Shown: one piece after another, positions 30,647 through 41,930 of the stretch
How positions within the stretch are numbered: position 1 is the stretch's first letter
Layout: the number at the start of each line of letters is the position of its first letter
Assembly: GCA_011947345.1 (NCBI GenBank)
Contig: JAAVTG010000142.1
Coordinates: 186,001 to 250,000, forward strand
From: Phytophthora quininea
Taxonomy: Eukaryota; Oomycota; Peronosporomycetes; Peronosporales; Peronosporaceae
Length of the DNA stretch: 64,000 bases
Reading direction: 5' to 3'
Translations under genes and position numbers: made by a program
Notes under the pieces: generated by a model
Database searches by the model: none
What the model was told of the DNA's origin: nothing
The model's input: only the letters and a program-made list of their open reading frames with translations

Positions 30647-33600
30647 ATGAAGACCACGCCAGTCGTTTCGGAAATGCTTGGGTTTTGGTGCCGCTTCCAG
30701 CAGCAGCAGCAGCTTCCCCAGTGTGTGTGGGCGACCATGGACGTGATGATGAATATTACGACGGAGGACGTGCGCAGGCTTCGAGGACAGTTCACTGACA
30801 GCTTGGGGCTGGAAGCCTTCGTCCGACTCATGAAGAGGAGTCTGCGCGACCGCATCCACTCGGAGCTGGACTTTGTCGTCGGGGTGATCGAGCTTTTCCA
30901 CACCATCGACGTCAACGGAGACGCTGTACTGGACTGGGACGAGTTCGCGGGCTACATGATGGACGCCGGCCAGGCTAAAGCCGACTTTTACTTTGAAGGT
31001 AGGGGCCGCTTCACGAAGCACTACGTCCCTCTGCAGATGCTGCCGCCAGACCCCAAGACACCTCTGAGGCACATCAAGACGCGGGTGCAGCAAATGAGGC
31101 TGTTGGTCGACCAGAATGCGATGGCCTACTTCGAAGAGAGCTCGGACGTCGTCTACCTGTATGGCCTGCAGTTCGACCACAACGACGGCCCTCGCCATCT
31201 TTCCACCATGCGCTTGCACACAGCATTTCAGGAGCACACGGTCGTCGACGTGGTCTATATCCCTACAAGGAAGGCGCTGGTGACTTCGTCGATACTGGGT
31301 CGAGGGTATCTCAGTGTCTGGAGCGTGAGCGACCTGTACAACCCCGTCATGACCCACCGACTCGAGTCGACTGCTGCTCAGGAGCATTTGTACTGGGTGC
31401 CGTCGTTACAGAGCATGGCTGCGTCAGCGGTGATTTTCCCCAGTCTTCATTTTGGCAAGCAGGCGGAGTCCCGACGAGACAGCTATCGACCGAATGCTGG
31501 TACCGATCAGCCCCATACCAAGATCAGCCACCTACAGCTTTGGGACTTGTCTGGGAAGATTCGTCCTCCTGCACCTGGCACAATTGCCACCAAAGAAGTG
31601 TCGGTTGTCCAGGAACGGCTTAAGGGCGTCACTGCCCTCGTCGCCTTCCGGTCCATCAATCGGACCTACCTGGCTGTCGGTCGCGAAGATGGCGTTCTAT
31701 GTGTCGTTGACTCGGAAAGCGGGGAAGAGGTTGGCACTTTTGATGCCCACGGGAGCGGTGTGAAAGTGTTGGTGTATTCGATGGAGGTGAGAGTATAGCC
31801 AGTGTTGGTTTTCATTCCTATGCCGACGAGACCACGCGGCACATTTCGATCTGGAAGAAGACAGGCACCGGGGGATGTTGACGCAGGACGCCACGCTGAA
31901 GCAGCACGAAGCACCCGTGGAGCTCTTAGCATTCGTGGATTCCAACCAGCAGCTCATCAGTGTCGACCGAACCGAAACGTTCAATGTTTACTCGAGTGTT
32001 ATGCGAACGCCCACGTCGGAGCCGTGGGAATGCCTCCAGACTTTCCAATGCTCACCACCGCCGCCATCGAATTGGCAACTACCGCAGAACCTCTGGAGCA
32101 TGGTGGTGGTTCCCGAAACAACGAGCAGCGATGCTGTCCTGATTACTGCTGGGCTCAAAGCGAGGTTCTACGACCACTGCGAAGTCAAAGACCGCGAAGA
32201 AGTCTTCTTCGCGTACTATTGTATCGCTTTGAACGTCGTGGTTGGTGCCACAAGCACCAAAATTCTGCTTTGGAAAGGGGACACAGGAGCGCTCTGGAAG
32301 ACTTACGAGTATTCGTCGGTTGTGATGGCAACAAGCAGCTCCAATATCGAGACTTCTCGCCTCAACAAATCCAAGCCATTGACCCCGACTCGCGTGCAGC
32401 TCAAGCTCGAGCGATGACCGCGGTGTGCGTGGACGACCGCGAGCGCAAATTGATTGTAGGGGACGACACTGGCAGCATCAAAGTGCTGAACATTGTCAAC
32501 GGCAACATCATGAAGGAGTTAGACCCGCATGCGGAGTCCGTTGTCTGCGTGGCGTACGTCTTGTATGGGAAGCGTGTCATCTCCATCTCTGCGGACTCCG
32601 TGCTCCACGTTTCCGACGAAAACAACCCGCAAGGTTTTTACGTGCCGTTCGGGGAGGCTCCATCCAGTCGGTCTTGCTTCAATCGCTACGCCTGCTCCCA
32701 GAGACGACACCGATCCCGGTTGATCATGGAAGAGAGGCGCAGTGTTCGGCTGGGTCATCGGGGCTAACAGAAATTGAAACTCCGACACGTCGACGAGCTG
32801 ACCCTGCCAAGTTTGTTGTTTTGAAGAGCACGGGCAACCAGGCTCTGAACCTTATCGCGGTGCTTATCGCAAGCCCTCAAGGCGACAGCTTTATCCAGGT
32901 GTGGAATTTTGACGTCAGTCACTCTCAAGGAACGTGTGTCGCGTCCGAGGACAGCGGAGAAATCACGTGTATGAGCTTCTTTGGGTCGTCAGCAGATATC
33001 GTGGGCGGCACAACGTCCGGTCACGTCTTCTTGTGGTCACCAGTGCCGGAGACTACTGCGTACAAGTGTGCGATGGTCTTGACTTCCCTGCCGACTTCCC
33101 TGCCCAGAGAGAATCAAAGCGACCGTCATGACGCTGGGATCACTCATATTAGAACCGTTTGTGCTTGTGAGTGCAGCCGCCTAGACAGCTCTGGAAGTAC
33201 TGGGCTGTTGGACCAGTCGCAGCATCCCGAGGAAACACAAGGGAGTGCAGCAACTTTGCCGCCACCATTATCGAAGCACCAGTCGAGACTTTTTGGCGAC
33301 AAAGTATTCGTTCACGGTCGATTTGAGTTGGAGTCTCAGTGTGCCCTGCACGTGTTTGCCAGCGATGAAAGTGGTCGTGTCTCTCAATGGAAAGTAATCT
33401 GCCCATGTCAGCGTGACCTGTCATCAGCGCTCCGTCAACCGCCAAGCCTAGAGAATCCGGCGCCGTCTAGCGTTATCGGACCTTCACGAGGTCGTGGTGC
33501 GACCGACATTTCAGCGTTCCAACACGAAGAGATGGCTGTGAGCTTCGATTCCATCTCTGCGCTTTACCACCACGCCGGAGTGAAAAGCGATAGCCCCAAA

Positions 33601-34654
33601 CGTGCCTCCCAGTCAGAAACATGGAGGAAGAAAGCTGTGCCAGCAACGCGGCAGTGGCAAGCGCATGCCGGGACTGTGCTCTCGTTGGAAGTGACTACAG
33701 ATCCGCTGGCTGTGTTGACATCGTCCGTGAGTGGACAAATCAAACTCTGGGGATTGAACGGCCAGTCGTACGGAGTGCTCGATCACTTTGCCACGCGACG
33801 AGCCCCACTCAACCGCCCGTGGGCTTTCCCGGTAGACATGACAGCTCGTCGACAACAGCGAGAGGTAGAGGCGACTCAGCTACTGCAGAGACCAGGATCT
33901 GGATGGAAAAGCGCCAAGCCACGCACTTCCGTGCTACAGGAGAGGTTGTCGCTGACGAACCGAGAGTTGACGAATACTCGGGAGCGCCCCAGAAGTCGGA
34001 ACGGCAATGCACATGCTCGACCATCCGACGTTGGGCGTGCCGTGCGCAATTTCATCCTGAAACAAACGACCAACGGGAACCCCAAGAAAACGGTGCCGTC
34101 TTCCGCGTTCAAGGCGATCAACCAGGATACATCGTCTCTGCGTACGTCTCGTGGAGAGGTTAGTAGTGAACTACTCGTGGCCTCACCTAAGTCAACTTCT
34201 GTGAATGCTGTGAGCAGACTCCGTCTTGCAAGAAATCGAGCAGTTCCAGTTGAACGCCGACGGAAGCAGCGAGAGTTTAAGCAGCCGACCCGACTCACGG
34301 ATGAAGAAACCGATGGTGACGCTCGCAGACGTCAAGTCGAGTTTGTTCCGGTCACGATCTTCCGGAAGCAGGAGCGCCGTGCATTGCGATTTCCCAGCGC
34401 AAGAGAGCAGCGGAGAAAGGAAATATTCTCCAAGCAACACCGCGCTGCCATCGACCAAGCGAAGTCGATCCGATGTGGTCGAGTACCTTTGGAAAGATTC
34501 CTGTTCCAACCAAGAAATCGAGACGTCAAGTGCCGCAGTATCGCAGGACAGTGCTCAGCCAGCACGAAGACCACGAACGCGAGAAAGATCGACCGATGTG
34601 CTCCGCTATCATATGAAGCTAGCACACGCGTGGCAGCCATACCAAACGAAATGA
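30647..34654 (+). CDS. EF-hand/WD40-repeat protein, WDR49/CFAP337-like
   Basis: About 1,335 residues after -1 repairs at 31785-31786, 31870-31874, 32320-32321 and 32651-32654. An EF-hand (DVNGDAVLDWDEF) lies near residue 90; the start could also be the later ATG at 30737. Two WD40 arrays follow, with blades such as RGYLSVWSVSD, ISHLQLWDLSG, HISIWKKTG, RKLIVGDDTGSIKVLN and SGQIKLWGLNG. An EF-hand followed by two WD40 propellers is the layout of WDR49/WDR64, and a ciliary relative is called CFAP337. The C-terminus is Ser/Arg-rich. Near 34210 the most natural frame changes by net +1, so the end may be 34654 (preferred, Ser-rich, ends AWQPYQTK) or 34752. Confidence 0.7.
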
Positions 34655-34979
34655 CTGTCTTAACTTACATTTATTGTTGCTGTCGTAGGTATTGCTTCTA
34701 TCGCGTTGCTACGAACTCGCTTCTGAAGCTTTTCCTGCGTTCTTCGAGTTAAATTGTCTTGCTGACCAAAAGGGTGCTCATTCGCGTCTGCTGCATCGAA
34801 GGAAGAGCTGTTTTCTGATGGCGCTGGATGTCTGATAGTGCACAATGAGAGCAACCGACGATGCAGTGGAGCGCGTCGCTCTGTCGCCACTCCATCACGA
34901 TGTAAACTGCTGACTGGGACGGACTGCTTGAGGTAGGGTAGGTAGGTCACAGGAATACAAAGCGGGCAGCTCTGCCGCT

Positions 34980-36700
34980 TCAGCGCATGTGGTTCATGAC
35001 GGCACGCAGCCCGTACATGAGTCCGGCCTGCTTGCGGGCCTCGGCCACGATGAGAACGACGTGGCATTTCTCCGAAGCGCTCAGTGTGCGGTCGAAGTGC
35101 GCAAAGTCTTCTTGGCGCACCTTCCAGGGCGTGCAGGCCACCTTCTTGAGGAAGATCTTGGTCGGCCGGTTCAGGTACGTGTTGACCTGTCGGTAGTCGT
35201 AGTCGTCGTGGCAAATGCCAAAGATGCGGTGCACGTAGTACCAAACCGCGTCGCGGTATGGGCTCGTGTCGACGCACTCCTCCTTCTGAGCTCCGATGTA
35301 GTCGTACGTCAACTTGCTCGTGAGGTTAAAGAGATCTTCAAGAATCTGTCCCGCTTCGCCAGGGAAGTAGCGCTTGACGAGCGAGAAGCAGTGTTCGTCC
35401 CAGCTAAAGTCCTCCGTGTGCAGCACCTCGTACTCCTCCGAGCGGACGTCAAAGTCGGCGTACCGAATCACACTGCCGCCGCAGAATCTCCAGAGCGTGT
35501 CCTTCCGCCTGTTGGCCGTCGTGGAGATGCCGTAGTCCCCTTCCTCCACCACGACCTCGAAGCCGTCCTCGTACTCCTCTTCTTCTGCGTCCTCCTCCTC
35601 CTCCTGTTGCTGCTCGTCACCCGCAGCTGCCTCCTCTTCCTCGTCGGCTGTGTCACTGTCCAGACCGCTGTTCTTCTTCAATTGTTTGAGCAGCATGTCG
35701 TCGTCGCGGTCAATCGTGGACAAGTCCACACTGCTGCAGCTGCTGGCCTCCACTGCTTCCTGGTTGTCTCCATCGGGAGCCGCCGCCGACGACTCGGCGT
35801 CCAAAGCGAATCCAAACTGTCCAAACACGGCCAGGTCCACTTCCTCGGCGCAGACCCAGAGCGATGCTGGCCATCGAGTGGGCCTGACACAGCACGATGA
35901 TGGCGTGCACCAGCTCTGAGACCGACCACGAGTCGTCCTGGTCGGAGCGCAGCAGCTCAGCCACATGGTTGGCCGTGAGCAGCCACGGGCGGTGGGCCAG
36001 CAGCGAGCTGAGTTCGTGCAGGCGGAATAGCTTGGGGGCACGTAGTCCAAGCCCTTGATCCACTCCCCTCTCCTCCGTTCACAATGAAGTTGTACTGCTG
36101 CAGGTCCGCTAAGTAGTGACACCTGAGCTCGCTGGCGCCCATGACGGCGATGTAGCTCCGCCACTGCAGAGGCAGCGTGCCGTCCCTCTGCATGACGGCC
36201 GCCAGACTGCGGTCGAAGAGCTCCAGGTAGCTGGGGTGCCAGCCCAGGATCTGCATCAGGTGCGTGACGCGCCCCGTGCGCAGGAAACTCTCCTTGAAGA
36301 GCGTCTGCAGCTGCTCATCGGCGTCCTGGTCCACGCGGGGCACGCACTCGGCGTCGGCGTCCTCAGGGGCGTCCCCGTTGGCGAAAAAGTAGGACACGCG
36401 GCTCTGCCTCGCGCGCAGCTCGCAGCTCTCTGGGTGCGTGGCGTCCACTTGTTCCACAACCTGCTGCAGCGCCTCGCGGATGGCGCCGAACGGCGCGTCC
36501 AGCGTCAGGCGCAGCGCCGTCGGGTAGAAGTCGGTGACCAGCGTCGGGTCCTCGCGCGCCAGCAGCTCCTGAAGCTCCGACACGATGCTGTCCAGCATCT
36601 GCTGCTGCACGTCGGCGTCCGAGACCAGCACGCGCCGGAAGAACACGTCGCGCTTGACCGCCACGCGCCGAGCGGCCTCGGCGAACGACAGCGGCTCCAT
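34980..36700 (-). CDS. Sestrin
   Basis: About 574 residues after four -1 repairs (36065-36068, 36034-36038 and two near 35850-35865). Start MEPLSFAEAARR at 36700. The N-terminal half has the sestrin/peroxiredoxin-like-fold signatures ILGWHPSYLELF, LPLQWRSYIAVMGAS, HYLADL...FIVNGG, LLAHRPWLLTANHV and SWSVSELVHAIIVL. After an acidic low-complexity insert of about 80 residues (EEEEDAEEEEYED), the C-terminal half has YADFDVRSEEYEVL, FSWDEHCFSLVKRYFP, IFGICHDDYDYRQVN and SEKCHVVLIVAEARKQAGL. Animal sestrins act as amino-acid sensors that restrain TORC1 through GATOR2 and protect against oxidative stress. The leucine-pocket residues were not checked. An oomycete sestrin is plausible by descent, because relatives occur in other protists. 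Confidence 0.85.
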
Positions 36701-38175
36701 CACTTGCTGTTTTGGCCCTTCAGGCTCTACTTGCAGAATGGACACATGGACACACTTTGCCGGGTTCGGCCAATGAGCAAGGCGACATGTGCCACACCAC
36801 AACGTACACCAAATAGAGCATTGTCAGGCCGGATTGGAAGAACAAAGGCCTCGTCTGTCGGGAATTGCGCTGCCTCCCCCCTCCTTCGCCATCGAACGAC
36901 GACACTAGTGGCGTAAGCGGATTGACGCAGAGAAGCAAGCAACAGCAGAGCGTTCGATTGAGGTGCCCTGCTAAGTTTTGATGGCTATTATTGGGGGCCC
37001 CATGAGCCACGCAATTTTTCCGCGCGCTGCCCCGTCGCTGCGTGTTTGGGCCTCGCCTCGCTAAGTACGAATCAGAGTATAGTGAACGCAAATCAACGGT
37101 CCGGGGATCCGACCATCGCTTTTGGCAGGGTACTGCTGCCGGCGCCCACTTGTCGATGGAGGAAGGTTCACCTGGCGCTAACTACACACGAAGCGTCGGT
37201 GATATTGCGCAGCCGGCGTAGGTATGAAGAGGAACGCAGAGCGGAGAACCATGCCGAGTTTGGCGTGTTTCGGCCCAAGTTCAACGATTACGACAGACGG
37301 GGCGCGCGTATGCGACATGAGGTCGGCCCTGTCAATTGATTTACACTTGACGAGCACGAATTCTCGTGGAGTAGCTGCCCTGCCCAGGTAGCGCTCGCAG
37401 AGCCACATCTCGGGGGCTTCTTCGGCTCGAGGTTGGCCTCCCTCTCCGTGTGGACAAGCGGGGATGGCCCCCATGTAGCGCGTGGTCGAGTGCTCAGCGC
37501 GCGGGAGGACGCGCGCGTCTGTCCAGCGAGCTGGTTCCAAGCGAGAGAGAGCGAGTCAATGGCGCAAGCGCGGCGAACGACGCGAGCGATGCAAGACGAC
37601 GAGAGCACGACCTGGCGGTGCTGCTGCTGCTGCTGTATCGGTGCTAACTGCCGACGGCGGCGATGAATGACGCGACAGCGTTTTGCTGCTGCGTTCGGCT
37701 CGGATCGTTAGCAGTAGCGGTCTACCGAACGCCATCGCGCCTTCCTCCAGGACCAAGGCAGCTCTTCCTAGCAAGCTCGAGGGTGCTGCTGCACGATATG
37801 GCCGTACAGGAAGCGCGCACAGGAAGCTGCTGCATTGAACCTAGCAACTTCAACGCCGCCGCATCTGCGGTGGTGGTCACGAGACATTCTCCATGGGGGC
37901 TATGGTGCTGGTCACGGCGCATTCTCCTGGGGGCTATGCTGCCAGGCGCCGGGGTGGCTACTGCTGCCGCCATGCTGCGCGGATGCTTGTCGCCGTCAGC
38001 TCGACATCTCACTGCAAGCATGGAGCGCTGGGGACTGACGCTTGTGTCGCCAGCAGCTTCAGCAGGCTGGAATCCACGCGTTGCTGTGGAATTGCTAGCG
38101 ACGGGATGGCTACCTTTTTGGATCGCGGCGGTTCGTGTGCACTGTTGGGCTGGCCGATAGACTTCATCGATTGCC
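36701..38175. other. 1.5-kb divergent intergenic region
   Basis: Lies between the sestrin start (minus) and the DNAI7 start (plus). It includes a GCTGCTGCTGCTGCTG microsatellite near 37620 and an imperfect direct repeat of CATTCTCC..GGGGGCTATG..GCTG at 37885-37910 and 37920-37943. Open frames such as 37663-38160 plus (166 codons) are Arg/Ala/Ser-rich, have no family features and overlap a longer frame on the other strand. I do not annotate a gene. Confidence 0.4.
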
Positions 38176-40594
38176 ATGGTTCGAGTGCTCTGCTTTCTAC
38201 TGCAGTTGTCTCGGTGTGTCTGATCTTCCACTCGTACTGCAGGGCCCAAAGAAGAAAGGCAAGGCCCCCAAGAAGACCAAGGAGGAGCTCGAAGAAGAGC
38301 GGCGTCTGCAGGAGGAGGAGGAGGCACGTCTGCGAGCTGAAGAGGAGAAGCGCGTCGAGGAGGCGAGGCTGCGGCGCGAGCAGGAGTTGGCTCGACGACG
38401 CGAGCTAAATGCCAAGAATCGTGCCGCCGAGCTGGAGCGACTGGCCCTCGAGCACGAGCTCGCCAAGCAGGACCGGGCTGCCAAGGCGCAGCGACTCGCC
38501 GAGCTCCTGCGAGCCCAAAAAGAAGCCAAGGACTGGGACAACTACCTGGCTTGCCAGCCGCGACCCGACGCGCGGGTCGAAGGCGACATGAACTCCTTCA
38601 TGAACTCGTGGCAGCTGGACACGGCTGCGTTGGAGCGAGACGTGCCCGCAGTCGCGGCAGCCTGTGAAAGTGCTACCGAAGTGATCAAGGACCTCACGTT
38701 CGTGTCTGCTGATGCGCGCGCGACGAATGACGACCTGCTTATCGCCCAATGTGGCCGCTTTATCGTGCGTCTGCAGGAACTTGTCGTGGAGAAGGCAGAC
38801 CTCACGACGGCGCACGTGTTGCAGTTTGCAGACGAATACGCTGATGCAACACCCGCTGCAGCTGGTCCCGGTAGCTCGAACAACGCCAATGCAGCTCGGG
38901 GAGAAGTGAAGTTGGCGAGCGCGTCCCCACTTACTGGCTGGGTGCAGCTTGGCCTGTGGGTCAACTTGCTGGCCAAAGGATCCTCGCGCAACAAACGAGT
39001 CGAGTTCCCCGAGCTCGGTGTAAGTGTGGATCTACCAAAGGCTGTGATCACGCAGTCGTTGGCTCTTCGCGTGACCCGCTGGCCGTTTGACGCTTTCTCC
39101 TCTCTGGCTGAAGGTGGCGGCACCGACGCTGCTCTGGGTGGAGTCTTCTCCATTGAGCTGCTAGGCGTACCAGCTCCTCCAAAACGAGCTCGAGGCTGGG
39201 TCATGCGTGAGGTACCTGACGCACGAGAGCAACTCAAACGACTGCACTATCCGCTGGACGGCATGGTCGTATCAGCTGCGTTGCCTATCAAGGTTAGCCT
39301 CACTTTACCGCGCGACGTGCTGTTTGCCCCCGTTGCAGACACTAGTATCTCCACCACCGAAGAGGCTCCCCGGATTGGGTGGTGGGATGCCTCGCGCGTG
39401 CGCTGGGACCAAGAAGGAGTGACCGACGTGGTTTTCCAAGAAAGCACTAACTCTGTGACGTTCAGCACGCTAAGACTCACGAACTTGGCGCTACTCGTCC
39501 GACGCGATCGAAACTTTCACAAGCGCTCGTGGCGGCTGTGCATGGATACCAGCCCACACGGCACCATGAATGACGACAACCCCACGTATGAGCTTGGCAA
39601 TATGCGAGCCCGCCTTACGTTGAGCACCGCACTCTATCCCCACGTTCAATTTGAGATAACGCCGCAAGGTGCCCGACTTGTAGAACCAGCACCCCCAGCT
39701 CGAGGCCCTCCACAAGGAGGTAATGGCGCCCGGAGAACTGCTCATGCGTCTCGCTCGAGCTGGGTTGGATCTGTGTCCTCCGCTGGAACCGGACCACGCA
39801 ATGAATGACACTAGCCGCAATGACGAGGAAAAGCAAGCCCCAGCGAAATCTGGCTTCGTGCCAAAGCTCAAAATGCTCGAGGATCGCGTTATCGATGAGA
39901 TTGCAAGCGTCGTGGCTGGATTTGAAGTCACTGACGGGGTAGCTATGAAGCAGCAGCCACACGCTGGCCAAGTGCGCTCGGGAATAGCAAACAAATTGTG
40001 TTTTCGGTCAAAGAGATGTCATGGCCGTATCTTACCTACGACAGTGCCGACTTCCAGCAGCAAGCTGGGGATGACGAAGTGGCGAATGATGCAACTAGCG
40101 CAGCGAGCGTATTAGTGCTGGCGGAGGTTGATGACGAGGCTAGTGGTGGCCGTGTCAAGTTTCGTTTGGATCGAAAGTCAAGCAATGGTGTCACGGGATC
40201 TGCTGCAACGACGACATCAAGAGAAGCAGTCGCTGAAGCGGGTGACGAGCAGAAGGAGGAAGACATTTACGACACTCACGTGCATCTGCGCCGTGCGCTG
40301 GAAGAAATCTCGACCCCAGATACAAGGGACCGCATGGACAATTCCCACGTGCTATTTGAGCTCACGCTGCAGAAAATGTTGCGCTTGCTTCGCCTGCTAA
40401 GCTACTCCCAACCACCTTCTTCACGGAAGAATGCGAGGCCAGCTAAAGACGAAGAAGGCGATTTGGTGGCACCCACGGGTTTCAACTCGACTGCAGAGTC
40501 CGGCAACAAGACACAAGAAGAGCCTCACGAAGTGGTGGCTGTTGGTTCAGCTCAGGAAGCAGGAGAGACAAGTGCGGTGGCCAGTGAAGGCTAA
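38176..40594 (+). CDS. Axonemal dynein intermediate-chain-like protein (DNAI7/CASC1 family)
   Basis: A 9-bp first exon (38176-38184, MVR) and a GT-AG intron lead to a long second exon from 38243, about 787 residues. The N-terminus is a Lys/Glu coiled coil (KKTKEELEEERRLQEEEEA). Next comes DWDNYLACQPRPD...DMNSFMNSW, which matches the CASC1 start domain, and later the conserved CASC1 C-terminal block (WWDASRVRWDQEGVTDVVF...FSTLRLTNLALLV). A frame change at the C-run near 39692-39696 and a -1 at 39993-39995 are needed to reach the end, where IVFSVKEMSWPYL and a variable tail lie. DNAI7/IC97/CFAP94 is an inner-arm dynein subunit in motile cilia, which fits a zoospore-forming organism. Confidence 0.78.
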
Positions 40595-40657
40595 CGCGCA
40601 TCAACTGTGATTCAGTATACTTTTAGTTATTGAAGCGGTGTATATACCATGCATATT

Positions 40658-41737
40658 TTACTCGAAGCGAGAAGGAACGCCGAGGTGCTTGACGAACTCG
40701 GTGTATCCGCCAATGTACTTGCCATCGAGGAAGATTTGCGGGACGGTTTTGACGGGCTTGCCGACGATGCGCTGGAGTGACTTGATGGACACCTCCGTGG
40801 GCACGCTCACCTCGTCGAAGTCCCACTCACGCTCCCGCATGACATCCTTCGCTGCTAGACAGAACTTGCACGTCGGCTTTGTGAACACCGTGATACCCTT
40901 CGAGCGCTTCGTGAGCGCAAGCAGCTCCTGGTCCCGCTCCGAGAGAGCCAACGGGTCGTTGAACTCAATATCCTCGAGCTTCATGTCGTGCATATCGATA
41001 TGCAGTCCGCATTCTTGCTCCTTGCCATTGAAGCGACCAGCGCGGTCATTTCCTGCGTCAGCCGCAGTCACGGGCCGACTGGAGTGCGCGTCGCCTACGC
41101 TCTCATACCCCTGCGCTTTGAGCGGGTGGTACTCCAGCTCGTTGTCGGCAATGTACTGCTCGACGACGAGCTTGCCCCAGTCGAGGATAGGGCAGATCTT
41201 GAGTCTTCCGTCGTATGCGTTCACGTGGCGCATGTGCTTGCGGTTCTCGGTCTGATCGGCTCGCACGCCCACCAGCAGCGCGGCTGCGTCCAGCTCGTCG
41301 AGCGCGCGCTGCATGGGCTCCACCTTGCGCATAAAGCCGTACTGGCGGTGGGCCTCGGGCGTCTCCAACTCGTAGAGCTTTCCGTAGAGCGCCTCCATTC
41401 TGGCCGGCGAGATGGGCGACTGGTAGACGCGCACGTCCAGGTCTAACTTCTTGGTCAAGTGCGCCGCGAACTGGTACGTCTCCTTGGGCAGGTATCCTGT
41501 GTCCACCCAGACAACAGGGATCTCCTTACTGACGCCGCGCACCAGATGCAGCATCACCGCCGACTGGATGCCGAAGCTCGAGCTCAGCACTGTGCGGGCG
41601 CCGAAGGTGTCGAAGGTCCACTGCACGATCTGCTGCGCCGTCTTGCCCTCGAGCTGCGCGTTCAGCGCGTCCGCGTACGCCTCCAGCGAGTCGAACTGCG
41701 TCTCGTTGTAGAGAGCCATACCTGTATGGAGTGGCAA
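40658..41737 (-). CDS. PAPS reductase (CysH) fused to a glutaredoxin domain
   Basis: An intact frame of 359 residues; Met at 41737 or 41719 (MALYNETQF). Residues 30-240 form a CysH domain: the PP-loop is SSSFGIQSAV, then VWVDTGYLPKETYQFA, and the catalytic ECGLH near residue 243. The Cys pairs of APS reductases are replaced (YGFMRKVEPM where APS enzymes have CCxxRKVEP), so no iron-sulfur cluster is expected and PAPS is the likely substrate. The C-terminal 90 residues are a glutaredoxin (ITVFTKPTCKFCLAAKDVM, VPQIFLDGKYIGG), giving a built-in electron donor. The enzyme makes sulfite in assimilatory sulfate reduction. An initiator-like TCATTTTCG lies about 50 bp upstream of the ATG. Confidence 0.9.
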   Translation of the reverse strand: MPLHTGMALYNETQFDSLEAYADALNAQLEGKTAQQIVQWTFDTFGARTVLSSSFGIQSAVMLHLVRGVSKEIPVVWVDTGYLPKETYQFAAHLTKKLDLDVRVYQSPISPARMEALYGKLYELETPEAHRQYGFMRKVEPMQRALDELDAAALLVGVRADQTENRKHMRHVNAYDGRLKICPILDWGKLVVEQYIADNELEYHPLKAQGYESVGDAHSSRPVTAADAGNDRAGRFNGKEQECGLHIDMHDMKLEDIEFNDPLALSERDQELLALTKRSKGITVFTKPTCKFCLAAKDVMREREWDFDEVSVPTEVSIKSLQRIVGKPVKTVPQIFLDGKYIGGYTEFVKHLGVPSRFE

Positions 41738-41785
41738 GCGATGGCAAGCAGCAGCTTTGGTGCAGATTCAGGAATGACCGACCAG

Positions 41786-41794
41786 CGAAAATGA
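41786..41794 (-). promoter_or_regulatory. Initiator-like element upstream of the PAPS reductase gene
   Basis: Read on the minus strand it is TCATTTTCG, within CTTGTCATTTTTTTCATTTTCG. Oomycete core promoters have an initiator around TCA[TC]TT[TC][TC]. It is 49-57 bp from the ATG at 41737. Confidence 0.45.
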
Positions 41795-41930
41795 AAAAAA
41801 TGACAAGTCGCTCTTCGGCGCTCCTATTTGACGGTTTCAGCCAATTGTCGAGCGGTATTGTTGGTTGCACCTAACCCGAGGCGACGTCATCATAGAATCC
41901 GACGTCATTTTGATTAGTTATATAATTTTT

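Noticed and set aside
34989..35900. 303-codon plus-strand frame
   Set aside because: Antisense to the sestrin C-terminal half; Val/Leu/Arg-rich with no motif.
36116..36916. 266-codon plus-strand frame
   Set aside because: Antisense to the sestrin N-terminal half, with shadow-type composition.
37663..38160. 166-codon plus-strand ORF in the sestrin-DNAI7 spacer
   Set aside because: Arg/Ser/Ala/Trp-rich composition, no domain, and a longer open frame on the opposite strand; likely chance in GC-rich DNA.
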